Origin: Cymodocea nodosa
Lineage: Eukaryota > Streptophyta > Magnoliopsida > Alismatales > Cymodoceaceae
Direction: 5' to 3'
Assembly: GCA_036874045.1 (NCBI GenBank)
Contig: JAZBRI010000003.1
Location: 3,980,501-4,044,500, forward strand
Length of the DNA: 64,000 bases
The notes under the pieces were generated by a model. That model had not been told where the DNA came from, did no database searches, and saw only the letters and a list, made by a program, of their open reading frames with translations. Below are positions 50,184 to 61,706 of this stretch, one piece after another; positions within the stretch are counted from its first letter, which is position 1, and every line of letters begins with the position of its first letter. The position numbers and the translations under genes are program-made.

Positions 50184-51422
50184 TGAATCGCATTAGTTAA
50201 TTAACCTGATAGACCAAAATTCGCATCTCCACTCCTTGTTATCCTCGCTAATAACACAAGAAAGCATGCCTCTTATCAATAGAAGATAGACAAACTTTAG
50301 TAGAAATCAATTACAAAACTTTAAACTAAATGCAATGAAATAAATATGGATGAGCCGACGTAATCAAACCATGGGGAAGTGAAAATCAAAGAGAAAAGTG
50401 CACCTTGCACTTTATAAGGCTGTGATTGAGATGAAATATATATAATTGAGTTGAGGTCGCTCATCTTCTTCTAGAATATGGGTAGCTATATATAAACCTT
50501 ATATATAGTTGAGTTGAAGTCGAACGGACTGTGAATAATTTGGGAGAGAGAACTAGTGAGAGTTGTTGGAAACTGAATGTATTATTAGTCAAAAGATTAC
50601 AAATGTACCAAAATGGGGTGAATTTTAAGGCCAGAAGATGAGTGAAAGCTTACTCCCATCTGTTAAGAAAATTCTACCCAACAATTAGAAAATCAGTGTG
50701 CTAATTTCCACTTTGGCATGCTCAAGATTTTCTTCAATTGATTAAAAATGAAGGATAAATTAAAAATAGACGAAGAAAAGGAAATGATGCAGTTTTAGGT
50801 CGGAGGGTTTTCATTCCTCAAGCTCCTGTTTAAATTAGCTTCGAAACTAATGGTGGATTTCCATTCCTTCATTGTTGGGCTTATGAATCTTAAAACCCCT
50901 CCCAAAAGCTTAATTGCTCCCTCCCTCGCTCTCCTCTCTTCTAATAGAAAATTTGTGTTCAAACATAAACAAAAGTATTACTATTCATATCAAAAAAAAA
51001 AAAAAACTTTAACATTCTTGAATATTATTATTATTTCTTCAAAATTTCAATTACAATCCTCGAATATTGCTATGGGTCTTCTATATATCCCCAAGTTCCC
51101 ACCAATATATGGCAACTATTAATGATCATGTAGTTAGATGTCACGTCAATGTAACATAATGGAAGTGATGTAACGAGAAGATGATTAAAAAAAGGGTCCT
51201 TAGTTGAAAGCAATTAATTGGACTTATGTGTAATTGGACGAACTTTAAGGATTTTAATGTAATAAAAAAAGAAAAAACCTCGGGGAACGAGGGAGGCCAT
51301 CGTATTTTTACGGGGAGAATTCATTTTCACTGCCCGTAAGCTTCGAAAAGAGAGAGAGAGGAAAGGCGTGAGGAAGAGAAAGAGGGAGATGGTGACGAGG
51401 AGAGTTCAAGATGGGCTTTTAG
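50184..51422. other. AT-rich spacer without a recognised gene
   Basis: No coding or RNA gene was seen. A-runs lie at 50992-51006 and a GAGAGA-rich stretch at about 51350-51400. Confidence 0.55.
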
Positions 51423-52960
51423 GTAAGTATATTCTTAGCTTAATCAAGAATCAATTTGATATTCAAGGATTTTATTTGATTAAACTATTATGTAAGTGTA
51501 ACATGGAAAATTACAAAATGATGACAAGAATCTACAAAAAAAAAAAAAAAAAAAAAAAAAAGGACACAGATGAGGGGTTTTAGAGTCACCACCCAATTTG
51601 AATAAAGCTAAATTAGGAAAACCTAAGTCCTCCTTAGTCATGAAAATAGCTAAACCCAACTAGTGGCATAGACAGATGTTAGTAAGATTGGGAGCCACTT
51701 TCTCATGATCCAGAGATCGGATTCCCCCGATCTATGACTCGGAAAGTTGGGCTTATTCTCTTAACAGTGGTGGACAAAATTTCACAAAAATCCAAAGGTT
51801 GGATCGATGGCGATAAGCAAAACAAGTCAAGCATACAAACACAGATTCACTACTCTCCTAACCATGCAAGGGCAACAGCAAGGTTGAGGAAGATGGCATG
51901 AAGCGGTAAGTTGGAGTTTGGAGCCCAAGCGGCAGGTTGGAACGTTAGATTAGCGACGCTCAAACAGGGAAGGCGACGGTTGACGGTGGCACTCTCCAAT
52001 GACGAAAGCGTTGGTCGATGGTGGTGCTTGAGCGACAGAGTTGGCACATTTCCAACATCCTTTCCTTTGTACTAGGTTGCTTGAGGGTGGTGATTAGAGA
52101 TGCTACATTCCAAATGGTGGGATGCCAAAATGATTGAGGGCGATTGGGAAGCTCAAGTGCATGCCTTCGAGAAGTTTCTTTTTTTTTTTCTTCTAAACCT
52201 CTTCTCTCTCCTCTCTCCTCTCTCCTCATTCATGGTGTCCTTCCACGTGGATGTGCAGGGAGGCATCTCTTCGCCAGGGGGATGGATGCCTTAAAAGCTC
52301 CCCTGTTGCCCATCACATGGATGGGGTGAGAAGGCCCCATCCTGACTGTCGGATGGAGGAACGATCCAGGCCTTCAGAAGTTGAGGGGTCATGAAATTTT
52401 AACCCTCGGATTGGATGCATCTCCACCGTTGGATGGGGTTTGATGAATAAGCGAGGATCGTTTTGGATGGCCAAATTCAAGTGTGGCCCCTGGACGTGTG
52501 AAGTTGAAGAGCCACATGATCATGACCCTTAAAATATGACGCAATCTTAGTCCTTGGATTGAACGAATTCAGATCGAGCCATCAAATGGAAGGAGATGAA
52601 AGGCATCTAGGCCGCTCTGAATAGATTATTAAATATGGGCCATTGGATTGATATGATCGTGATCTCATAATCTGGGCTGCCCAAGGGAGGAGGTATCTTG
52701 TGCCCTCCGACTCCTGGGGATTACCTGGTGGGATGTAAGCTCGAGCTTACCAAGAAAGTAGAGTGTTTACGGTAAGTATATTTCTAGCTTTATTTCTAGC
52801 TTTATTCAAGATAAGTAATAATAAATTTGGCTTTGAGGATTTTATTTGTTTAAGTTATTTCATAAGTATTTTTCTACTTTTATTCAAAATTATGTACGAG
52901 CAAACCTAGTTTTGAGGATTCTTAATTTGATTAACCCATTCTGCAAGTATATTTTTAGTT
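51423..52960. repeat. Diverged repeat copies flanking an LTR-like non-coding block
   Basis: GTAAGTATATT.CTAGCTT followed by ATTCAAG and AGGATTTTATTTG occurs at about 51423, again at about 52771, and more diverged at about 52861. Between the first two lies 1.35 kb including A26 (51536-51561), GGTTTTAGAGTCACCACC (about 51577), and several CCGTTGGATGG / CATTGGATTGAT phrases (52.4-52.65 kb). These phrases resemble untranslated parts of plant LTR retrotransposons. No coding domain was found, so the assignment is tentative. Confidence 0.4.
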
Positions 52961-53400
52961 TTACCCAAAATATACAATAGACCTCCTTTGTAATTTTTAC
53001 TTATTAGTTGTTGAATAAATAGGGCTGAATTGTGAATTATTTGAAATAAAAATGTGCTTAATTCATTCATGTGTAATTTATTATTAAACAAATGTAGGAT
53101 CGTATGGCTACACAAGAGATGAATGAATTGTGCTTTTCAACTTTTTCAATTATAATTGAAACTTCAAAATTAAAAATAATTCGATACACTGTTTTCATAA
53201 AATCATTTTTATTTAAGGTTTCAATTACAAAGTATGATTCAATTTCTCTCAGAAATTGTAGATACAATTATATATCGATATCATGTTTCATCTATACAAT
53301 TTCATAACTACAAATAGAGAAAACTAATGTGCGGAATTTAAAACATTTCTCCTTGTTTTAGATCTTTCTTCTTCTTCTTTTTCTTCTTCAGCAATTCTTT

Positions 53401-53645
53401 AGTGACGAATATCTTGTCTTTCTCTACTTCACCGAATTTACTTTCTCTTGATACTTCAGATCTTCAGTGACATAAATCTTACCTTTTTCTGTTTTACTGA
53501 ATTTTCTTTCATCTAATACTTTAGATGTTTAGTGACATAAATTTTACTTTCTCTGCTTCACTAGATTTTCTTACATCTGATACTTTAGATCTTTAGTGAC
53601 ATAAATATTACTTTCTCTGCTTCACTGGATTTTCTTCGAGAGCTT
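53401..53645. repeat. 64-65-bp tandem repeat, nearly four copies
   Basis: AGTGAC(G/A)(T)AA starts units at 53401, 53466, 53531 and 53595. Each unit contains TTTCTCTGCTTCAC-GATTTTCTT and ends TACTTTAGATCTTT. Copies 2-4 are closest to each other; the fourth is cut at TTCTTCGAGAGC. Confidence 0.9.
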
Positions 53646-53959
53646 TTCCCCAAAGAGGTGTTTTTGATCTCTGAAAAGATTTTTTGTTTGGTGTGCAATG
53701 ATAACTGATCAACGAGAATTATATGACTTTTATACTGAATTTATTTTTCATGCATATCCTCCATATTTAATCACTATCAATCTTCCACTTCTTCACGTAT
53801 TTTCTTTTTCCTTCATCGAAATACATACGTTCTAACCCACGTTTACATTTTGAATTTTCTTTAATCATCAATCTTGGATCTCTGAAAAATTTCTTGCAAA
53901 ATAAACTTTCTCATCCAAAATTTTTCATTAAGTGTAATAATAAGTAGTCGTTACTTTAA

Positions 53960-54515
53960 TGTTAACTAAACGAGTAACACAAGTAGATATATAACTTAAC
54001 GTTTCTAACTTAATGAGTTCTTCATGTGCCAACTCATGTGACAAGTACTATAACTAACTCAACGAACTAAGTTCGTAGTGTTACGCTAATTCAACGAACC
54101 AACTTCGTGGTGTTATGATAACTCAACAAACCAATTTCGTTGTGTTACAGATAACTCAATGAACCAATAATAAATAAATATTTTTATAATAATAATTTTA
54201 CTACGTGTAAAAATAACAACTTAAGTTTATAACGTTAACTTAATGTGTTACCTTAGTATTCAATATAGCAACTCAACATGTTTAGTTATGTTAACTTAAC
54301 AAGTTAAACATGTGCACCTCACGTGATATAATATAATATTCGTAACATTTAATTTCACTACACGTACAACACTAACTTAACGAGTTTGTCTCTTCTTTTA
54401 CTCACTAACTTAACAAGTTCTCACGTGATCTATTTTAACATTTAAGCTTCTAACTTAACGAGTTCTCACGTGATCTCTATACAAATAACACTCTAACTTA
54501 ACAAGTTGTCTAAAT
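53960..54515. repeat. Cluster of AACTTAACGAGTT motifs and a 32-bp tandem array
   Basis: A 32-33-bp array has units at 54056, 54088, 54120 and 54153 (AACTCAACGAACCAACTTCG-like, then TGGTGTTA). Around it, AACTTAAC(G/A)AGTT or close variants occur many times up to about 54505. Arms AACTT/AAGTT can pair, and CGAACTAAGTTCG at 54063-54075 is a perfect short inverted repeat. No coding. Confidence 0.8.
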
Positions 54516-54539
54516 GTATACTATTCATGATACAGAAGA

Positions 54540-55990
54540 TATAATTTTAAAATATATCATGCTTTATGATAAAAACACACATTATCTTAACGTTTAGTTA
54601 AATGAGAAATTAATGCAACAAAACAACTAGTTATTTAACTTAGTATAATTTCAGATCCAATACAGACAATTATTTATATTAGTAAATTTTTTCTATATTA
54701 ATTGATGTTTTTAAATTACTTTCACAAATAATAATAATTAAACAAATATAATTACTTCAGCACACATCATCAAAATAAAATACTCAACAACAAATAAGGT
54801 TGAAATGTGAATTATTGAGATGACATGCATACTTTCAACTTAATTCATTTTTATATGGCTTAATATTGAATAAAGAGGGTTGAAACGATATATATTTGTG
54901 ATATGAAAATGCATGAGTGTTAACTCACTCTAATTCTATGTGATTTATTATGAAAATGCAATGTTGAAGCGTGTTGTTATGGTTGAAAGAAAAGGATACA
55001 AGAGCCTATTGCATTTATACATGATTTATGATTGAAAATGCAAGTTGAAATGTTGATTTACTTGATAAAAGATGCATGCTCGAACTTATTATATTTTATG
55101 TATTCGTTTGTAGATAATTACCCTTATGGTTATGTCATGGTCTAACCACAAAGACAAAAAATTATGGTATTATGTACATAATTAAAAATTAATATTTAGT
55201 CGACTCCAAGGCCTCAATTATAAGGCTAAAATCTGATCTGGGCCCAAGTTGCAAGATTATGTAACTGTGATAAAGTCTTTGGTTGTAATTATTGAAAATT
55301 GTCCTTAATTTATATTATACTTTTATAAATCAATAAATATGTTAAACTCACCTTGTTATGATAGCAAAAAATAATATGTTTGTACATGCATGTTAAATAT
55401 ACTTTAAAATTTAAGTTAAGATATACTTGTCAAGTTGCGGCTCTTTAAACTTGGTTAAGAAACTCACCGAGAGGAAAGACCAGCTACGATTGTTGTTCGA
55501 AATAGAGCTTAAATTTACGATCCTTCTTTGATTTTATATTTGTATATAATTAACCTAAGGAATGCGTTAACGATTTTGCGGTAGAAAAAATGTTTAGTTT
55601 TATTAGTGAAAAATCGATTATGTTATATAATAGAGTTTTGTTAAATTTATTGAATAAGTACCTTAACTTTATAATATTAAATATAAATTTTCTTTCTGAT
55701 ATCATGATAATTACCATATTCGAATTTTCACGTCGTCACATATAAATAATTAATGCAAGAGAGAAACGAACTTAATCAGAAGTTCCCCTCTAATATTTTT
55801 TCTTTTATTAGTGAATTGTTTTTTATTATTATATATATATATACACACGGTTTGGCGTTCGTTTATATATATCTTACTGCAGTTCATCAGAGTTTGCTCG
55901 TCCTTTTCAAGAAACCATACTCGTCCTCTTCTCCTCCCTAGCGATCGACGAGCACCGGCTGTCAGAAGCGCCGGGAGGAGATCGACGTAG
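54540..55990. other. AT-rich spacer and PP2C upstream region
   Basis: No gene was recognised. TATATATATAT at about 55832-55842 and TTTATATATATC at about 55862-55873 are TATA-box candidates for the PP2C gene; the second is about 120 bp before the ATG at 55991. Confidence 0.45.
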
Positions 55991-57646
55991 ATGGCTTTGT
56001 TCTGTGGGTGCTGGGGCATGATCAAGAGCGTCTTTGGCCTCGACGACGAGGACGACCATGAGAACGACACAACCTTCTGGTCCACCGATGGGAAGCATTA
56101 CAGTGGGGAATACTCGTACGCCGCGGTCCGAGCAAATTCGCCCGTCCAAGACTACTCCCAGTTCGACTTCGGGCCACCCGCCACCTTCTTCGGCATATAC
56201 GCCGGCCACAACGGCCGCGAAGCAGCCCAATACGTCTCCGAAAGGCTTTTCGGTCGAATCATGGGTACGCACGGCGCCTACACGTCACATCTCGTTAATC
56301 AGTTCGATTCTTACCACGGAATGATTAATTTTCTTTCCTTTCCCATGTATGAATGTATGTGGATGACAGAGCTCTGCGTGGAAGACGGGCACGTAGTGTC
56401 CAAGAAGACAATGAGGAGAGCCATTCTTGAAATGGAGAGAGGGTTCATCCAATCGACACAGGAGAATCCAAGGTTGGCCACGGTGGGGACGTCCTGCGTG
56501 ATCGGATTCATCCTGCGGCGGTCGGTGCTGGTGGCTAACCTGGGGGATTCCCGGGCTGTGATGTGTCGTCGTCGACTTCGCTACAAGAAGCCGGAGGAAG
56601 AGTTCGAAGTGGTTCAACTGACGAGAGAGCACAGCGTGAGGGAGCCGTCGATCAGGCAATCGATCGAACAGCAACACCCATGGGAACCCGACATCATTCG
56701 CAAGAGGGGACACACCTATTGCATCAAGGGAATGATACCGGTAATTAGTATAATTAAAGTGTACCTGCCAATTGATCACTTGATTAATGATCGATTAATT
56801 ACTTGTCTGCTTAAATATTTATTGATTAACTAATCGATCGATTAATTATATTGATGAAGGTGACGAGAAGTATAGGGGACGCGTACCTGAAGTCGACGGA
56901 GTTCGGGGTGGAAGACACGGAGAGTCCTTTCCACTTCGAGACGCCTCTGGCCAAGGCCGCCCTTTTTTCGGAGCCGGAGATCACCGAATGCCCTCGTAGC
57001 TGGGACGACTTGTGCCTGGTGTGCGCGTCCCACGGCCTGTGGGAGCACCTCTCCAATGAAGACGCCCTCCGCATCATCGTCGCCAACCTCCACAACAGAA
57101 AGGTGGCGACGCATGTTTAATCGATTCAGCCTCTATAAACAAACAGATACGCGTAAATCTACTCTGATACTCTTAAATTAGAATTTAACGTGTTTGATTA
57201 CGTACCCACCAGGGTATCGCGAGGAAGTTGGCCAGGGAAGCCATGAAAAGGTGCGCCAAACGGCTCTCGATAATGAGGTACGTACGTACTCAGTTGTGGT
57301 TACGTGCAGTTATGGTTGGTTGGTTTATTAGTTAAGTCGGTTGTGTAATATATATATATATATATATATAGATAATGATAATAATTGCATTGGCAGGAGG
57401 GTGGTGAACGGCATTACGCGAAGGGTGTGCCACGATGACATGACGGTGATGGTGGTGTACACCGACCCGAGCAAGCAGAAGTTGGTGGACTACAAACCGC
57501 TGGCCGCCAGAACCAGGCGGCCCTTCTCGGCGGCGCACGACCATTCCAAGTTTATACTGTGGACCGAGATCTGGGACGAGGACAAGGACGCCGCCTGCAC
57601 CTGGCCGTCGCCTTCTTCGGCTCGAGCTCGGATGAAGATCAAGTAA
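55991..57646 (+). CDS. Clade-D-like PP2C protein phosphatase, probably catalytically dead
   Basis: Five exons: 55991-56264, 56370-56740, 56860-57102, 57213-57277, 57397-57646. They join in frame to 400 residues with GT-AG introns. Clade-D features are GEYSYAAVRAN near residue 34, NLGDSRAVMCRR, REHSVREPSIRQSIEQQHPW, VTRSIGDAYLKSTEF, LAKAALFSEPEITECPRSWD, and a final HDDMTVMVVYTD. The usual metal-site motif YDGHGG reads YAGHNG, FASDGLWE reads CASHGLWE, and the N-terminal ED..SQVE reads QDYSQFD. Loss of these aspartates should abolish Mn/Mg binding. Family role: plasma-membrane-linked dephosphorylation, e.g. of H+-ATPases opposed by SAUR proteins; that may not apply here. It has a C-terminal extension of about 40 residues. 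High GC. Confidence 0.88.
57346..57371. repeat. (AT)n microsatellite in the last PP2C intron
   Basis: About 13 TA units between the fourth and fifth exons. Confidence 0.9.
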
Positions 57647-58582
57647 ATGAGGAAGGTGGATCTGTGAAACTGCTTGGTCCGGCTTCAATTAATCAAGTAC
57701 GCACGCACGCACGCACATCATCTAGGAAATCAACCCTGGTGCGATCGATCGCCGTAACCAGATGGACACCTGCAACATTTCGATTTGTTTCATGCATTTC
57801 TTCAAATAGGTTATAGGGTTTTCTTTTTTTACACCTGTACCCCAACTTCACTCTTTAAGGAGAAAGGGCTGAGTCAAAAAAGCTAACAAGTCGAAATGGG
57901 TTAACCACTAAAAACTCATCTGATTAAATAAGTCCCTAGCTAGAAACCACCCAATTAATGGAATATATGATGCACTTGGGCTGTGTGCGGATCCATGCAA
58001 ACAAAAATGGCCATCGAACATCTAAGTGTTACCCATATCTCAACATCCTTCAAACGTGACATCATTCTTAGACCTTACGTCCTTGAAAGTCCATGAGGAT
58101 CTCAATTTGATATCTAACTCGTGGATGCTAAAAGAACAATTTGCTGCATATCAAGCATATATATATATACATCCCTGATCCCATATATTCCATTCTGTGG
58201 AGTCGTTTGGCCGAATATTCCTAGTCATCGTACTTCATTCAAGTTAGGTTCATGAGGTAATTACCTAATATATTACACCACTTGTAATGATCCCCATAGC
58301 TTGTAATTAATCAAAAATTCATCTCAAATACCTCAATAATAAAATTTCCAATTGGATAGCACAAAGTTCCTTCCTAAGATTTGATGAGCATTCAATGATT
58401 CCATCTACGTACCAATTGAATTGTACCAAGAAATTTGTTCAACAATGTGGGTGAGCGACCTTGAAAGATCATCTAGTATGTATCCATTCATATATAACAT
58501 GCATTACAATATATTGAGATGAGCAAATTAAACATGCTTACGTGAACCATTGCATCATAAATCATAATTGAAGTAAAGCAAC

Positions 58583-58621
<39 letters not shown>

Positions 58622-61600
58622 GAATCATATCATGAGTTATGGATCTCATATTATGCATCATGGAATCATGTATTTCTATGCATGCATTAAATATCATTCC
58701 TGAGTCTCCACATGACTTTGCTTAGATCCTCACGTGCAACCTAAGGCCTACCATCAGGAGAGTTGCATGGTGTAGCCTTCAACACCACATCCCATTTTTT
58801 TCTAAAAATCACTTCACATTATTACATCACAAGCAACAATGATATCAAAATAAAAATAGTAGCATGCTAATAAGTACCATACGCGTATACCATTATTTCA
58901 TGGTACTCACTCATGAGGTCATCATCAACATTTCGTACTAACCATCATCATGAAGGACCTTAATTCATATGGTCACAATTTATTATTAGCCACATAACTC
59001 GATAATTTTATATTGGCAAGTCACTCTATAACAATGACTCATGCATGCCACATCGTACAATGATACCATTATGGAAGAATAAAATCATGTATATTATTAC
59101 TATCATATGGGCAAGATTACAGTAAGAAACATGTACATATTTAATATCAAGCAACGCGTACTATAAAAATCCCATTCTACTAAGTCAGTCTGGATATATA
59201 ACAAGAAATTTTAAACATAATCTTATCAGGTAACATAAATTATCATGATGGAATATGAATATGCTTATCAATTGTAATAAAAACCTAAGGTGAGTACATA
59301 ATATCTCCTAGTTGACAACTTATATTCACTAAAATTCATTTCACATGTTCTCTCCTTCTTGAATTCTAAAAGCACATGCAAAAATATGGCAGGGAAATTA
59401 AGAAAAAAGGGGAGAAGCTTATCCTATCCTTGAAAACCACCCTAATTCTTGCATCCCTTTTTAGATCAACAAAAACTTTCATCAAAATCTGTTAAATTTG
59501 CTCAACATGGACTATAGCATGATGAAGGGGAACGTTACTTGGTTTCTCAAGGAAGTGATGGGAAGCTAGGGTTTGGGGGTGTTTTTTCTTTTTCTCTCCT
59601 TCCTCTTTTCTCCTCTTTCTCTCGTCTATCCTGGGAATTTTTAACAACGTATGCCTCCTCCATCTCATTCCCTCCCTTACATGAGTGTAGGGAAGGTTAG
59701 AAAGCGCATGGGATTCATGTGATGCCTCATGTCCACGAAAGGCCTCATAAAGTGAAGTCACAAAAAAAAACAAATTTAATAGACTGGATGGTAACATCCT
59801 GCAATATAATTAAACTGGATGGCAGGATCTAATCATCTAATATAACTGTTGTGGGCACAAAATTTTGAACCGAAAAGATGGTACCTAATCAAGAAGGCAA
59901 CCCTAGGAAAACTAACTTTAGTTGTCCAATTCCTAATTCTCACAAATATGAAGGTTGTGGGTGTCAGTCCACCAGATTCATCTAATTAAATTGGACAACT
60001 AGATTTGAAGGTCTAGTTTGGATGATGACCACGTCTTACCATTCAATTTCACCAAAATTGCAAACTAAATGGTAGATATTTTCCATCCATTTTGGGTCTA
60101 TTTCTAATTTCAATGTTGACCAAATAGGCCACAAATCCCTACACAGTTCATTAATCTGAAATTCATCACATAAGATTTTAATAGTGATATGGGATATTAC
60201 AGGAACTATACTGAAATATACATGTCTAGAAAGTTGAGAGAAAAGGGCTATATCAATCTGAAATAATTGTTCATGACTATTTCAATATAAATAATTAAGA
60301 TCTATCACTTCAAAAAAATTACAAAGAAGATCGACTTATAATTGGTTATAATCAATGGGATAATGTAGTTTGCCTTCCATTGTATTGTTAAGTAAGAGGT
60401 TCTATATATGTTCAGGTCTAAACAAAGACACGGCTATTGTAAATGAAAAAATACCATATAAACAACCGTATGAGAGATACCCAAATAAAAGCTTTTTGTG
60501 AAGGCTATAACCAAATAAAAGTTGTAACCATATACGTATATGATGCATGTTCTTCCTGAAGTTAATGCAAAAAAGCTTATCATCAAAGTAGAAAGTAATA
60601 TTATCAGTCCCTACTATGAAGGAAGGAAGAAGAAAGGAGACTAATTTACAGAAGAAGAGAGTTATGAGCCATAAACAGACATGGATATGTCCAGGTTGAG
60701 ACTTTGTCCATCAGAATAATCTAAGCAGTAGTTTCTGTGATTTCTTCTTTAAGGAGATAACATGCTGCTGCTAGATGTTGGACAATAACTCGGGGACAAC
60801 GATAGTGATAGTGACAGAGAGCAATCATGCTTGGTATCTCCTCCTCCTCCTCTCACATCCTGTTTGCCGTGGGACCTTGAGTGCAGATGCCAGCCACCAG
60901 TCTCACGAGCTTGAAAAGATTCTTGATAATGGTATTGTTCTGTATTCTGCGCACAAATTATTAGCGGTTACCATGCAATGGCACAGGCATTCATATATGT
61001 GGCTTCTATTCCACCATTCATATGTATATGTATAATGTATAATGTGTATATCAACATGAGTATTGCCTTTTTGAGTGTGGATGGCCAAATTTCTTGCATA
61101 GTGTAAACCAAGAGAATCAATCTGCAAGCCTTCTGTTGTACGGGAGATTAAAGTAGTCCACACACTTCAGACGCATGCAAAAGTGTGGGTCATACATAAA
61201 TGCATCTCTTGTCTGAAATTTAAACGCTATATTCCAAATGTTTGGATGACATATTGTCAACAGTCTTATATTGGTTGTTTTTTGGCGCTGCTTCATTTTC
61301 TTTCTAAGGAAAAATGACCAGCTGTTTGGTGGCATGAGATGAGACCCACAGTTAAATGACATAAAGCAGACAAAGATGTAGATGAAAGGTATAGTACCAT
61401 TTCTATCTTATACATTCCATTTACTGTTTTTCTTCAAAATGCATTCATTTCACTGTGGGATTTAGAGAAAGAACTAGTGGAATGTCCCAAGCATTAGTTC
61501 ATGATCCCACTGGTAATATGAGAAGTTTATCGAACTTTGATATGTGGGGATCGCAAATTAGTCCAACCATGCTTTATTGATTTCATGCGATGATGCAGAG

Positions 61601-61706
61601 GAATTAAATCAAATCATCAGTGCAAACAAAAGGATAGCAGGAAGAATCCAAAGTGTGAAGTGGAAAGGCCTTAGTCTCCTTCCACATATTTCTTTTCGAT
61701 TAGTAG
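57647..61706. other. AT-rich spacer without a recognised gene
   Basis: The first part is PP2C 3' flank with a (GCAC)n run at 57700-57716. A (TA)n microsatellite of about 17 units lies at 58585-58618. A CT/GA-rich stretch lies near 59590-59630. Open stretches here (for example 59797-59492 minus and 60775-61035 plus) show no domain or codon pattern I trust. Repeated CATGA/ATCATG words at 58.5-59.2 kb suggest old repeats, unassigned. Confidence 0.5.

Noticed and set aside
55907-56779. Minus-strand open stretches of 121 and 164 codons
   Set aside because: They are antisense shadows of PP2C exons 1 and 2.
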